NCBI GenBank assembly: GCA_003023695.1
Contig: PXYW01000010.1
Coordinates: 1-64,000, forward strand
From: Sulfobacillus benefaciens
GTDB taxonomy: Bacteria; Bacillota; Sulfobacillia; Sulfobacillales; Sulfobacillaceae
Direction of reading: 5' to 3'
DNA length: 64,000 bases
A program made the translations under genes and the position numbers. Below the pieces are notes generated by a model. It worked only from the letters and a program-made list of their open reading frames with translations. It did not search any database and was not told the origin of the DNA. Numbering within the stretch: the stretch's first letter is position 1; the number at the start of each line of letters is the position of its first letter. Of this stretch, positions 19,470 through 28,652 are shown in pieces.

Positions 19470-20744
19470 CTAGAAGCGAACAAAAATATAACCCGCCCCC
19501 AATACCACAGTTACCAGAAATACTGGCAACCCAAATTTAAGATACCGCATAAAGTCCAATTGATATCCGCGTTCTAACGCCAGGCCTTGGCCGACCACAT
19601 TAGACGACGCCCCGATAATTGTAGCATTCCCACCAATGGCAGCTCCCATCGCTAAAGCAACCCATAGTCCATTACCGAAATGGGGATTTTGCAGCATCAA
19701 GGCACGGATAACCGGAATTGCCGCGGCCACCAAAGGAACATTGTCAAGTAGCGCTGAAAACACCGCCGAACCAAAAAACAACATGATGGGCAACCACTGT
19801 CCCCATGAATTTCGATTGATTAATCCCGCCAGCGCCTTTGCCACTCCATGTTGTTCCAACCCACCCACAATGACAAAGACCCCAATAAAAAAGCCCAGAG
19901 TCCCCCAATCCACAAATTTTGGCAGCACCTTAATTCGCGGTCCACTATAAACCACTGCTAACACGGATCCCCCTATGGCAATTTGGCCAGCTTCCAGGCG
20001 TAATGTACGTTGCAATACAAATGCCACCAGCGTCAGCCCTAAGATGGCCAACAAGCCAAAAAGCCGTGGCCGCAATGGGTAGATCTCTGGTGACGGCGCA
20101 ATCTGCGGCAACTGAGTTCGACTGATGGTACTCTGGCTAATCAGGCGGGGAAGCACCCAAGCCATGCCAGCAAGAACAATCACAGCCCCGGGAAGCAGAA
20201 GATTGACGAATTGATTAAAGCTGAGATGTGCTGCTGTACCAATGAGAATATTGGGCGGATCACCAATCAAAGTGGCCATTCCTCCGAGATTGCTGGCCAC
20301 CACCATTACCATCAGAAAGGGCACCGGATCCAGACTCATCGCTTCAGCAATTTGAAACAATGCTGGAGATAACAGCAAGACGGTGGTCACGTTGTCTAAA
20401 AACGCCGACGCCACGGCCGTTACGGTGTACATGGCAATGAATAGACGCTTCGGCGAAGACTGAATCCAACGCCGCATCAAATTTCCGAGATCGACAAAAA
20501 ATCCGGCCTCGCCCAACAAGCCCACTAAGACCATCATGCCAATTAACAGCAAGAGGGTATTCCAATCTATCGCATGTAAAGCTTGCCGCCAAGTTACCAC
20601 TCCCAGCGCGGTGAGCGCGGCCGCGACGGCTAAAGCTGCCCAGGCCCTGTGAAACCAATCCCCCAGTAAGAGGACATACAGAATTACGGTAGCCAACAGG
20701 GCAACCCAAAACGGCTGAATTACATGGGAAAATAAATGCATCAC
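19470..20744 (-). CDS. ArsB/NhaD-type membrane transporter
   Basis: 424 residues with about 11-12 hydrophobic segments. It belongs to the ion-transporter superfamily that includes ArsB, NhaD and the citrate/dicarboxylate carriers: the repeated motifs LDNVTTVLLLSPALFQIAE and SALLDNVPLVAAAIPVIRAL are the two hairpin regions, and LGGMATLIGDPPNILIGTAA and GGNATIIGASSNVVGQGLA are the two substrate-site repeats. The substrate (arsenite, Na+/H+ exchange or an organic anion) cannot be told from the sequence; no arsR or arsA is nearby. It is placed between the rhodanese and ywlC genes, 4 and 12 bp away, within the operon. Confidence 0.9.
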   Translation of the reverse strand: MMHLFSHVIQPFWVALLATVILYVLLLGDWFHRAWAALAVAAALTALGVVTWRQALHAIDWNTLLLLIGMMVLVGLLGEAGFFVDLGNLMRRWIQSSPKRLFIAMYTVTAVASAFLDNVTTVLLLSPALFQIAEAMSLDPVPFLMVMVVASNLGGMATLIGDPPNILIGTAAHLSFNQFVNLLLPGAVIVLAGMAWVLPRLISQSTISRTQLPQIAPSPEIYPLRPRLFGLLAILGLTLVAFVLQRTLRLEAGQIAIGGSVLAVVYSGPRIKVLPKFVDWGTLGFFIGVFVIVGGLEQHGVAKALAGLINRNSWGQWLPIMLFFGSAVFSALLDNVPLVAAAIPVIRALMLQNPHFGNGLWVALAMGAAIGGNATIIGASSNVVGQGLALERGYQLDFMRYLKFGLPVFLVTVVLGAGYIFVRF

Positions 20745-20747
20745 GCG

Positions 20748-21050
20748 TTATCCAGGGGAAAATGCGGCATTCCAGGCTTCAATGCCGCCGGCTAGTTGAA
20801 AGACGTGCGAGTATCCTTGCTCTTCCAAGACCTCGGCCGCGTACTCACTGGCCCCCCGTCCGTATTGGCAAAATACCACGATCCTGGCGTTAGGATCCCA
20901 GTGCCACTCCTGATCTTCCAAATCGGTCACAGGCACATGAACCGATCCAGGAATTGTACCAATTTGCGTCAATCGTACATCAATTAGTACCAAGGGCACC
21001 CCGCTGGCCTGCCACTCGGCCAAATCCTGCGCATTAATATGTTGTGCCAT
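20748..21050 (-). CDS. Single-domain rhodanese
   Basis: 100 residues forming one rhodanese domain. The active-site cysteine is C61 in VVFCQYGRGASEYAAEVL, with the loop in a six-residue length suited to sulfur rather than phosphorus chemistry. The substrate pocket marker PGSVHVPVTDL and the tail QLAGGIEAWNAAF are also conserved. It may transfer sulfane sulfur to thiol acceptors. It lies 2 bp after prmC and 4 bp before the transporter gene. A link to the sulfur cassette at 28 kb is possible but not shown. Confidence 0.94.
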   Translation of the reverse strand: MAQHINAQDLAEWQASGVPLVLIDVRLTQIGTIPGSVHVPVTDLEDQEWHWDPNARIVVFCQYGRGASEYAAEVLEEQGYSHVFQLAGGIEAWNAAFSPG

Positions 21051-21052
21051 CG

Positions 21053-21889
21053 TTACCCCCCTAACGTTCCCCCAACAATCCGATCAATTCCTCCATAATC
21101 ATACACAACCGGATCAGGTATAAAGCCAGCATTCCTTAAGTAAGCCAACACTCTGCTTGACTGCCCTTGCCCCAATTCCAAATAAATATGCCCTCCCTGG
21201 ATTAATTTCTCCCGGGCTTGGTCAATTAATTGCTCGACAAGTTCGGTCCCCATAGGCCCGGCATACAAGGCCACTTCAGGTTCGTAAGACAGTTCCGGCT
21301 CGAGATGTTCTTTCTCTAGAACAGAAATATATGGCAAGTTGGCCACAACTATGTTGACCGGAAATTCAATAGGTTCCAAAAGTGATCCCAGCGCAAAACA
21401 CACGGACAACCCTAAACGTTCAGCATTGGCACGGGCTAATGCCAGTGCTGCGGGGCTAATATCGGTTGCATAAATCGCCACTGAACCGGATGAATAACGG
21501 CGTAAGGCTAAGGCAATGGCTCCCGAGCCGGTGCCAACGTCCACTATAGTAAGGTGCATGTCAGGCCGAACATCCGCGAGCACCCGTTGCACCAACAGTT
21601 CTGTCTCCGGCCGCGGTATAAGGGCGTCGGCTGTAGTCACTAGAGTTAACCCCATAAAGTCTCGTTGTCCCACAACATAGTGAAACGGCTCTCGCCGAAT
21701 TCGGCGACCAACCAAATGATAAAACTGTGCCACATCAGAATCCGCAATCTCCCTATTCCCGGAAAGCCACGACGCAAGGGGTGTATCGGTAGCGTACACC
21801 CATAAATACCTGGCTTCGGCATTTGGCTCATCAATTCCGGCCTTGGCTAATTCGAGGGCTGCCTGTTTAATGTGGTCCAGCCACGTCAT
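21053..21889 (-). CDS. prmC: Peptide chain release factor N5-glutamine methyltransferase
   Basis: Methylates the glutamine of the GGQ motif in RF1 and RF2, using SAM. 278 residues: an N-terminal helical domain (about 1-75) with [17 protein letters not shown], then a Rossmann methyltransferase with [13 protein letters not shown] loop [15 protein letters not shown], and the catalytic motif as NLPY (VANLPYISV) instead of the usual NPPY. It overlaps prfA, its substrate's gene, by 4 bp, so both are translated together. Confidence 0.95.
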   Translation of the reverse strand: MTWLDHIKQAALELAKAGIDEPNAEARYLWVYATDTPLASWLSGNREIADSDVAQFYHLVGRRIRREPFHYVVGQRDFMGLTLVTTADALIPRPETELLVQRVLADVRPDMHLTIVDVGTGSGAIALALRRYSSGSVAIYATDISPAALALARANAERLGLSVCFALGSLLEPIEFPVNIVVANLPYISVLEKEHLEPELSYEPEVALYAGPMGTELVEQLIDQAREKLIQGGHIYLELGQGQSSRVLAYLRNAGFIPDPVVYDYGGIDRIVGGTLGG

Positions 21890-22965
21890 TGTGCTTCGGC
21901 TGCCAGCCGATCCTCCTGGTCCCGCGCTTGCAAGCTGGCAATGATCTCTTCGATATCCCCATCAAGGATGGTATCCAAACGGTGTAGGGTCAGTCCAATG
22001 CGGTGATCAGTCACTCGGCCTTGAGGGAAATTATACGTTCGTATCCGTTCAGAGCGATCGCCGGTCCCTACTTGAGATCGCCGCTCGTCCGCCACCTCTT
22101 GCGCCTTAGTAGAGTCAGCCAAATCTTTTAATCGGGCTCTTAGCACTTTCATTGCCCGATCCCGATTCTTAAATTGAGATTTTTCATCTTGGCACGACAC
22201 CACAATGCCCGTGGGCAAATGGGTAATGCGAACAGCAGATTCGGTTTTATTAACGTGCTGACCTCCTGCGCCACCAGACCGCATAGTCTCGATCCGCAAA
22301 TCATCCGGATTAATGGTGACATCCACCTCTTCAGCTTCAGGCATTACAGCCACCGTCACCGTAGAGGTGTGAATTCGTCCCCCGGCTTCAGTTACTGGGA
22401 TGCGCTGCACCCGATGAACACCGCGTTCGTATTTGAGCTGAGAAAACGCGCCGACTCCCTCGATGGAAAATATAATCTCCTTAATTCCCCCAATATCCGT
22501 AGCACTTAGAGACAAAATTTCCACCTTCCAGTGTTGGCGCTCAGCAAAGCGAGTATACATACGATACAGATCGGCAGCAAACAAAGCTGCCTCCTCTCCT
22601 CCTGCTCCAGCACGGATTTCCATAATGACATTCTTTTGATCATTAGGATCTTTCGGTGTCAAAAGATTTAATAACTCAGATTCAATCTCGGTCAACCGAT
22701 TCTTGCATCTGTCCAGCTCTTGTTCAGCCCAGCGTCGAGATTCCGCGTCATCATCGCGCACCAGCTCTTTTAATGTGTCGAGTTCCTCCACCAATGCCAA
22801 ATACTGATCATATCCATGGGCCAGGACTTCCCATTCCGAAAGCTCCTGGGCGTAACGGCGCAGGCGCTCGGGATCTTGCGCAACCTTTGGATCGGATAAA
22901 GCCTCTTGGACCTCTGCATAATGAATTTTGGCTGACTCAAGACGCGATCGGGTCATATCGTCCAT
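21886..22965 (-). CDS. prfA: Peptide chain release factor 1
   Basis: Recognises UAA and UAG and releases the peptide. About 359 residues from the ATG at 22965. The stop-codon-reading tripeptide region is [17 protein letters not shown], the catalytic GGQ is in [18 protein letters not shown]. The frame runs back to 23025, but that part would be translated from the rpmE terminator hairpin, so I set the start after it, where AAAGGTG precedes ATGGACGAT. It forms an operon with prmC (4-bp overlap). Confidence 0.96.
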   Translation of the reverse strand: MDDMTRSRLESAKIHYAEVQEALSDPKVAQDPERLRRYAQELSEWEVLAHGYDQYLALVEELDTLKELVRDDDAESRRWAEQELDRCKNRLTEIESELLNLLTPKDPNDQKNVIMEIRAGAGGEEAALFAADLYRMYTRFAERQHWKVEILSLSATDIGGIKEIIFSIEGVGAFSQLKYERGVHRVQRIPVTEAGGRIHTSTVTVAVMPEAEEVDVTINPDDLRIETMRSGGAGGQHVNKTESAVRITHLPTGIVVSCQDEKSQFKNRDRAMKVLRARLKDLADSTKAQEVADERRSQVGTGDRSERIRTYNFPQGRVTDHRIGLTLHRLDTILDGDIEEIIASLQARDQEDRLAAEAQ

Positions 22966-22999
22966 GGTATTCCACACCTTTTCTTCCCCAAAAATGAAA

Positions 23000-23023
23000 A
23001 ACAGAGCCCCGGGGCTCTGTTCC
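23000..23023 (-). terminator. Terminator of rpmE
   Basis: A perfect self-complementary stem ACAGAGCCCC / GGGGCTCTGT (the loop must open the central pairs) followed on the minus strand by TTTTTCATTTTT. It begins just after the rpmE stop codon. prfA can still be reached by read-through. Confidence 0.88.
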
Positions 23024-23029
23024 ATGCGG

Positions 23030-23230
23030 CTATTTCATTCCATAGCGCTTCCGGAAGCGTTCCACGCGGCCACCTGTATCGACGATACGTTGCTGCCCAG
23101 TATATAACGGATGGCATTTCCCACAAATTTCAATGTGCACATTGCTCTTTGTCGAACCCACGTGGTACACTGCGCCACACGAACAAGTCACCGTTGTCCG
23201 TTGATAAGACGGATGAATATCTGCCTTCAT
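23030..23230 (-). CDS. rpmE: Ribosomal protein L31 (zinc-binding form)
   Basis: 66 residues from the ATG at 23230 ([19 protein letters not shown]). It carries the zinc ligands CxC and CxxC (CSCG and CGKC), so it is the zinc-containing form that can be swapped under zinc limitation. The start has AGAAGGTG 6 nt upstream; the longer frame to 23257 adds nine residues not seen in L31. It has its own promoter at 23276-23304 and its own terminator. Confidence 0.97.
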   Translation of the reverse strand: MKADIHPSYQRTTVTCSCGAVYHVGSTKSNVHIEICGKCHPLYTGQQRIVDTGGRVERFRKRYGMK

Positions 23231-23275
23231 TCCATTCACCTTCTTCCAGCCCGACACTTAAAGACATCGACCAGT

Positions 23276-23304
23276 ATTATAGCAAACCAGTCATATGATG
23301 GCAA
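23276..23304 (-). promoter_or_regulatory. Sigma-A promoter of rpmE
   Basis: Minus strand TTGCCA, 17-nt spacer, TATAAT. The -10 is perfect and the spacing ideal. The 5' UTR would be about 40 nt. Confidence 0.85.
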
Positions 23305-23494
23305 ACAGAAAATGTCACCCAACCGATACTAAGAATTTCGCACCCTCAAGTGATCCGTCGAAATCATGAGTCGAATCCTCTTTTCATCATAAAGCAAACC
23401 CGTGCCTGAAAATTGCACGACATCTTAGCGGCAATTGGCACTGATCTGTGTTTGAGGTATAGCCGCCCACCGGACTTCCAATTAACTTGGACGT

Positions 23495-23553
23495 TACCGG
23501 AGGTAATGCACCGGCGATAGGGCTATTATTGACGAAATAAGATGCCTATCGCC
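23495..23553. repeat. Two inverted repeats in the rpmE-ger gap
   Basis: The 380-bp gap 23305-23684 holds no gene. It contains TTACC-GGA-GGTAA at 23495-23507 and a longer inverted repeat GGCGATAGGGC / GCCTATCGCC (23513-23523 and 23544-23553; one bulge, loop of 20 nt). Neither has a T run. They may be an operator or the remains of a mobile-element end. Confidence 0.45.
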
Positions 23554-23684
23554 GAATCGAAAAGGCATCACTATGCTTGTCGCCGATTGCATCAAGCTAT
23601 GCACGCCAACTCGGTTCTGAGAATTGACACTTTCTCTGACGGTGTCTCTATGTCAATCTCTCTACATAATTTCAACATTCTGAG

Positions 23685-25287
23685 GTGATACTACCCGCCA
23701 TAGTACCCCGATCAGGAAAGAGGAACCCGTTCGTGGATCTCTTGGAATTACTGTACACTTTACGCCAAACACTAGATGGGTGGCTTTCCGAGCTCCGCCA
23801 TGGGAGTCCGTCAAGTATAGAATATTACACGCCCGACCTTACAGTGGTGTATCAACGTCTCAAAGCAGGTATGGGATCCAGCCCCGATGTCCTAATGCGT
23901 TGGCTGGATGTACCCGCGTGCGCCCCCGAGCGCGTACTGATGGCGAATATTGACGGTCTTTCCAATGCCCAAATGGTGGATCAAGACATTGTGGCTCCCT
24001 TGCTCCAGACGATGGCAAGAAACACCGTTGACCCCAGCCCATATTACAGCTGAAACCCGATGGCCCCATATTTTGTCAGCATTGGCCTCCGGCAACACGC
24101 TGCTCTTTGCGCCCGGGTTGTCTCTGGTCTGGGTGGTCGATACCGTGACTTACCGCGAGCGCGCCATTGACCGTCCCCAGACGGAAATTAGTGTGCGAGG
24201 GCCGGAGGAAGCATTTAATGAAGTAATCCTTACGCAAATGAATCAAGTGCGCCAACGCTTGCACGATCCTTCCTTGCGTTTTCATCAAGAGGTCCTGGGC
24301 CAACGTCAACAGACCGCCGTCGTCGTCGCCTATTTGGCCGACGTGGCCAATCCTGCATTGGTGGATACTTGCATCACACGGGTGCAACGGGTGGAGATTA
24401 CGGGACACGTGACCGCCACACAAATTGCTGGCCTGATTCGCGACCATCCCCGGTCCATTTTTCCGACGCTCCGGTCGACCGAGCGTGTCGATCTGGTCTG
24501 TTGGGGGTTGTTAGCGGGCAAAGTCGCGATTTTAGTAGACGGCGATCCCTTTGTGCTATTGGCCCCCGCCCCCTTGGCCGACTTCTATCGCACAGCCATG
24601 GATTACTCCGGCTCATGGTACGACACGGCATTTGTGCGCTTGATACGGGTTTTGGGCTGGTCTTTGGGGGTATTCTTTCCCGCCTTTTATATCGCCCTCA
24701 CCCAAGTCAATCCCAATTTCATTCCCGCCGCACTCCTGGTGATCACCCTGGGTTCACATGCCGCGCTGCCTTTTTCGCCATTTGTGGAAGTAGTGCTAAT
24801 GGTGGGCATTATCGAAATTTTGCGCGAAGCCGCCTTGCGTCTACCTAAATCCATGGGAGCCACACTGGGCACGGTAGGCGCGATCGTGGTGGGCACCGCG
24901 GTGGTGAAGGCCGGATTTGTCAGCCCCCAGATTATCGTGGTGATTACAATTACCGCACTCAGTTTTTATGCTGTACCTGTCTATGAATTGACCGGCACTT
25001 GGCGCTTGGTGAACTTAGCCATGCTGGTAGCCGCAGTGACCCTAGGATTTTTTGGCATGGTCTTGCTAGCGGTGCTGATGATCGGGATTCTCACACGTAT
25101 GCAGTCCTTCGGCACTCCGTATTTTGTGCCGTATGCACCGCTTCGCGTGTCTGACTGGAAGGATGCCCTCATTCGCCTGCCGTGGACCGCGTGGAGAACC
25201 CACCTCACCACAGCCCGCGCATCCCAGGTGAGCTGGCGCACGCCTCGTCCGGAACCCGAACCCCCCCATCTTCAACACTCCCAATGA
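23685..25287 (+). pseudogene. Spore germination protein GerAA-like, split by a frameshift
   Basis: A GerA-type A subunit (a membrane protein of the nutrient germinant receptor). The first part is read in frame from GTG at 23685 to a stop at 24053. It holds the N-terminal cytoplasmic region with the family motif LMANIDGLSNAQMVDQDIVA. The rest continues in the +1 frame to 25287: ILSALASGNTLLFAPG, RGPEEAFNEVILTQMNQVRQ, a membrane block of several helices from about 24640, and TRMQSFGTPYFVPYAP at the end. Together they give a normal-sized protein of about 530 residues. The switch must occur between about 23990 and 24050, near GCAAGAAACACC. It is either a real mutation, a sequencing error or programmed. 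The downstream half has an ATG at 23950 but no obvious ribosome site. Confidence 0.88.
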
Positions 25288-26384
25288 AGAGACAATGGCG
25301 CGGGGCGCTCATTCTAGGCTGTCTGATTCTTGGTTCCGTGGGTCTGGGTGGATGTTGGGATTCGACCCCAATCAATCATGAAGGCATCGTGCTAGGCATC
25401 GGCATTAATCCAGGCTCCCAACCCCATCAATACCAGTGGCACTTTGTGTTTCCCAATGTTACCTTAACCCCGAGTTCCTTGTCCTCGGTACAGCAGGATA
25501 CGGAATACTATGAGGTGACGGTGCAAGCTCCCACATTCGCCACCGCGGTCGTTCGGGCGCAGCAAGCCTCCCTGCGAACCTTGTACCTGGGCCAACTCCA
25601 AGTTGTGATCTGGTCCCCGCGCTTGGCATTGCGTCAATGGCAGCCTATTTTGGCCGCCATCAATGCCATTGGCGCGATACCTAAAACGTTTTGGGTAATG
25701 ACAACCCAAACGCCGTCGGTGACTCATATTCTGACCGCCAACTCGCCGCAAGTGGCCGCCCCCCGTTTTGCCCTCTCCGCATTTTTTGACTGCACCCGTT
25801 GCCAACCTATCGATCTGGCCACCCGTGGTTGGCGTGCGTGGGCGGCCTCAGTATCACCTGGTATCACTCCTGCGGTGCCCGTCGTGGCACGGACTGCCAT
25901 GGGTATCAGCGTGCGGAGTTTGGCCGTGTACTCCGAAAAAGGTCCGGCCGTGGTGTGGCCGCCGACGGCTACGGAGGGGTATGGGTATCTTATGGGGAGA
26001 GTCAACCGATTAGCCTTGGCGTTGCCATGGCAAGACGGGATGGTCAGTATCTCGCGGCTCGTTGCGCGCGCTACTCATTCGGTGACATTGACTCGCACTG
26101 GACTCGCCGTGCGGGTCCGGATTCATGTCACAGGATGGGTAGACCCGATGGCAGGCCCTACGACCTCTATCAACCTAGCTCAGGAGCACGCTATTCGCCA
26201 AGCCGCAGAGCACGCCATATTACGGCAATGTCTCCAGGCTGTTGCTCTGGCCAACCGGACGCATACCGATCCCTTCGGGTATGGCCGCGCCATCGGTTGG
26301 CAGCATCCCTCCGCAGCCACCATGCCTCTACATGTGACCATCACAGTCGCTATGGTGCTCAAAGGGGAGGGAGAAATCCAATAA
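25284..26384 (+). CDS. Spore germination lipoprotein, GerAC family
   Basis: The C subunit of a GerA-type receptor, a lipoprotein on the outer face of the inner spore membrane. 366 residues from the ATG at 25284, which overlaps the gerAA stop as ATGA. The signal peptide ends in a lipobox, GLGGCWD, with Cys at about residue 24; CWD is usual for this family. Family markers GIVLGIGINPG and RAQQASLRTLYLGQLQVVIW follow. The C-terminal domain is shorter in conserved motifs. The frame runs back to 25182, but the lipobox and overlap fix the start. Confidence 0.92.
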   Translation: MKRQWRGALILGCLILGSVGLGGCWDSTPINHEGIVLGIGINPGSQPHQYQWHFVFPNVTLTPSSLSSVQQDTEYYEVTVQAPTFATAVVRAQQASLRTLYLGQLQVVIWSPRLALRQWQPILAAINAIGAIPKTFWVMTTQTPSVTHILTANSPQVAAPRFALSAFFDCTRCQPIDLATRGWRAWAASVSPGITPAVPVVARTAMGISVRSLAVYSEKGPAVVWPPTATEGYGYLMGRVNRLALALPWQDGMVSISRLVARATHSVTLTRTGLAVRVRIHVTGWVDPMAGPTTSINLAQEHAIRQAAEHAILRQCLQAVALANRTHTDPFGYGRAIGWQHPSAATMPLHVTITVAMVLKGEGEIQ

Positions 26385-26407
26385 ACGACGGGGTCGAACG
26401 AATTGGC

Positions 26408-27499
26408 GTGCTCGAATACGGGTTTTTCATAGCCTTTGCCATAGTGACCGGCGCCGTGTACATTTGGCCTCAGGCACTTTTGGTGACCGCCGGACCAGGC
26501 GCCCTTTGGGCCGTCATCGGTAGCATCCTCCTCGGTTTCGGCATGAACGGCCTGGGACTGTTATGGCTCCACTGGTCTCCCAAGGGAATCCTGGTAGACC
26601 GATTACGCCCGTGGGGACCCCTCCGGTGGCCCATTCTCGCCCTTCATGCCCTCTTGTGTTTAGGGCTTGACGCCGCCCTGGTGGCATTGTTAGCCCAAAT
26701 GCTGGCAGCCGTGTTTTATCCCCAAACCCCGCTATGGCTGATGGAAAGTCTGGTGATAGGGCTGGCAGGATGGTTTGCGAGTCAGCCCCTGGCTACCCTC
26801 GCCCGCAATCTGCAATTTTGGTTCCCCTTGTTGGCCGCGACTTTTTTTCTTCTCATTAGTCTGAACATTGGACACCTCCACCAAACTTGGGCCTGGAGAC
26901 CGGGGCCGTGGCCCGGCCTGTCCGTATGGGGTCGAGCGGTACTCGGCACCTGGTTTTTATGGAAACAAAACGAAGTCATGCTCACCGTCGCACCTTTTGT
27001 CCGCCCGCCACAGCTTCGGGTGATCCGCCGCGTCACCTGGATCGCATTGGGATTTCAGGCAATCGTACTCGTCGTGATCTACGGAACTACGGTCGGCACT
27101 CTCGGCCCCCAAGCCGTGCAACTACTCCGCTGGCCGCTCGTCTATGTCTTGAGCAACCTTTCGTCCCACACGTTTTATCTTAGTCGACCGGGACTCCTCA
27201 TTCTGGTCACATGGACCGGAGCGATGGTGTTCTTTGTGTCCACGCATCTTTTTTGCACGGGCTTGAACGTTTCCCGGTTACTGACGCATTCCTATCGTGC
27301 GAGTCCGGTGATTGTGTCCGTGAGTAGTGCTCTAATAGCCCTGGCGGCTTTTGCCATTACGACACCCACCCAAGCCACTAATTTAGTAATGGAGATCTTC
27401 AACCCCATCGATTTATCATTCAGTGCCATCGTGGTCCTCGTATCGTTGGGCCTTACCCACCTGGCAAAGTCCCCAAATAAGGAGCTCTCGCAGAGGTAA
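26408..27499 (+). CDS. Spore germination permease, GerAB family
   Basis: The B subunit of the receptor, an APC-superfamily membrane protein that probably binds the germinant. About 363 residues with ten hydrophobic segments; typical parts are LEYGFFIAFAIVTGAVYIWP, LARNLQFWFPLLAATFFLL and NEVMLTVAPFV. The start is uncertain: GTG at 26408 gives the usual length but has no clear ribosome site, while GGGGAGGGAG at 26363-26372 would best serve an ATA at 26381. The frame stays open far upstream inside gerAC, which is a chance opening. The operon order here is A-C-B. Confidence 0.88.
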   Translation: MLEYGFFIAFAIVTGAVYIWPQALLVTAGPGALWAVIGSILLGFGMNGLGLLWLHWSPKGILVDRLRPWGPLRWPILALHALLCLGLDAALVALLAQMLAAVFYPQTPLWLMESLVIGLAGWFASQPLATLARNLQFWFPLLAATFFLLISLNIGHLHQTWAWRPGPWPGLSVWGRAVLGTWFLWKQNEVMLTVAPFVRPPQLRVIRRVTWIALGFQAIVLVVIYGTTVGTLGPQAVQLLRWPLVYVLSNLSSHTFYLSRPGLLILVTWTGAMVFFVSTHLFCTGLNVSRLLTHSYRASPVIVSVSSALIALAAFAITTPTQATNLVMEIFNPIDLSFSAIVVLVSLGLTHLAKSPNKELSQR

Positions 27500-27741
27500 T
27501 CCACCCCCGTCCTGAGGACACGGGCATCCCCGAAGACCACCAAAATCACATCGCGGCAAGGTTGATGGCGTCCTTGCGAATAAGACTTTCCCTAAATCGC
27601 CCAGGACAACGCTGGTCTTAAGGATCCAGAGTGTGTTCCTATGAAAAGGTCAGCCAATTACGGTTGCAGCATTTTTTTCATGCGAGCCTTCACAACTTAC
27701 ACTCATAATGATCTCCCATTTCGGTTAATATAAGGAGTGGA
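27500..27741. other. Intergenic stretch after the ger operon
   Basis: About 240 bp with no gene. It contains weak hairpins (GTCCTGAGGAC near 27510, GCAAGG / CCTTGC near 27557-27578) without T runs. I see no convincing terminator or promoter. Confidence 0.4.
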
Positions 27742-27846
27742 TATGTCTGTCATAAAAAATACCAAATTGTTGCTAATAATTATTATGATTATCGGCCATA
27801 TTCCATATACCTATACCGGGTATGTGAATCAAATAACTTGGAATTA
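27742..27846 (+). CDS. 34-residue membrane micro-protein
   Basis: A short ORF, not recognised, with a good ribosome site (AAGGAG 6 nt before ATG). The product has a basic N-terminus (MSVIKNTK), a hydrophobic core LLLIIIMIIG and a short polar tail with YTYTGYVNQ. It would insert one membrane helix. It stands alone between the ger operon and the sulfur cassette, about 100 bp before the dsrE-like gene. Local AT content is higher than around it. It could be a real small membrane protein or a chance ORF in AT-rich DNA. Confidence 0.45.
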
Positions 27847-27872
27847 GGCGTAATGTTTTAAGTATTTTCTAT

Positions 27873-27901
27873 CTTCATATCCTGTACCCCTAATGGTACA
27901 A
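27873..27901 (+). promoter_or_regulatory. Possible promoter of the sulfur cassette
   Basis: TTCATA, 17-nt spacer, TACAAT. The -10 matches at five of six positions and the -35 at four. The spacer and -10 contain the small inverted repeat TACC-CCTAAT-GGTA. Predicted 5' UTR about 35 nt. Confidence 0.5.
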
Positions 27902-27942
27902 TAAGCAACGATCCGCAACAAACTCTCTTGGGAGGCGTTGTA

Positions 27943-28341
27943 ATGGCCGAAGACATGATGAACCTGATGCTAATATCAGGTGAATACAGTCGACTGCATG
28001 CGGCGGCTATGCTCTCCGCAGTAGCCAGCAGCTATGGCAAGACCGTAAACATCTTCGTATCAATGGAAGCTTTGCCGACTTTCCATAAAGATCCTCAGAT
28101 TGCCGAGGCATCCCTCATCAAGGGCCCGGTGGCTAAAAAGATAGAGGAAACTGGTGGTCAAGGCTTTATCGAGTTGTTTCAACAAGCAAAGGATTTTGGA
28201 GAGGTCACTATTTACGCCTGTGGCTTGGTTATGGATGTCTATCATTGGACCCTGGCGGATCTGAATCCAATATTTGACGACGTCATGGGTGTAGCCGGAT
28301 TCCTCACCAAAGCTGAAGGACAACCCACGTTTACTTTTTAA
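27943..28341 (+). CDS. DsrE/DsrF-family sulfur carrier protein
   Basis: 132 residues, cytoplasmic. The fold is DsrE-like (start DMMNLMLISGEYSRLHAAAM, then SYGKTVNIFVSMEALPTF). One conserved cysteine, C93 in TIYACGLVMDVYHW, is the likely persulfide carrier. Related DsrE proteins bind and pass thiosulfonate or sulfane sulfur to TusA. The ATG at 27943 is preceded by GGGAGG. It is the first gene of a four-gene cassette with tusA, an sqr-like gene and a DUF1641 gene. Confidence 0.92.
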   Translation: MAEDMMNLMLISGEYSRLHAAAMLSAVASSYGKTVNIFVSMEALPTFHKDPQIAEASLIKGPVAKKIEETGGQGFIELFQQAKDFGEVTIYACGLVMDVYHWTLADLNPIFDDVMGVAGFLTKAEGQPTFTF

Positions 28342-28376
28342 TCACAGAATTCTGCGACACAAAGGAGGTTTTCATT

Positions 28377-28607
28377 ATGGAAGACGTAAAAGTGATTGAT
28401 GCCCGAGGATCTTTTTGTCCCGGTCCCCTGATGGAGCTCATTAAGGGAATTCGACAGGAGCCCGTTGGCACAACCTTTGAGGTATGGTCTTCTGATGCCG
28501 GATCTGCCAAGGATATTCCCGAGTGGGTGGCGCGAGCCGGTCATGAATTAGTGAAAAATAGCGAAGATGATGGCATCTTTAAGGTTCAAGTCAAAAAACT
28601 TCGCTAA
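28377..28607 (+). CDS. TusA-family sulfurtransferase
   Basis: 76 residues with the TusA signature DARGSFCPGPLMELIKGI; C14 of CPxP is the sulfur-carrying residue. TusA proteins relay sulfane sulfur, in sulfur oxidisers towards heterodisulfide-reductase-like or Dsr enzymes. AAAGGAGG is 9 nt before the ATG. It lies 35 bp after the DsrE gene and 45 bp before the sqr-like gene. No hdr genes are in this window. Confidence 0.95.
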   Translation: MEDVKVIDARGSFCPGPLMELIKGIRQEPVGTTFEVWSSDAGSAKDIPEWVARAGHELVKNSEDDGIFKVQVKKLR

Positions 28608-28652
28608 GGTTTCCCAAGTCTCATCAATTCTTTTCTACGAGAGGGGAAAAAT

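Noticed and set aside
25799-26407. Upstream part of the long open frame that ends as GerAB.
   Set aside because: It lies inside gerAC in another frame, encodes no GerAB-like sequence, and is open by chance in GC-rich DNA.
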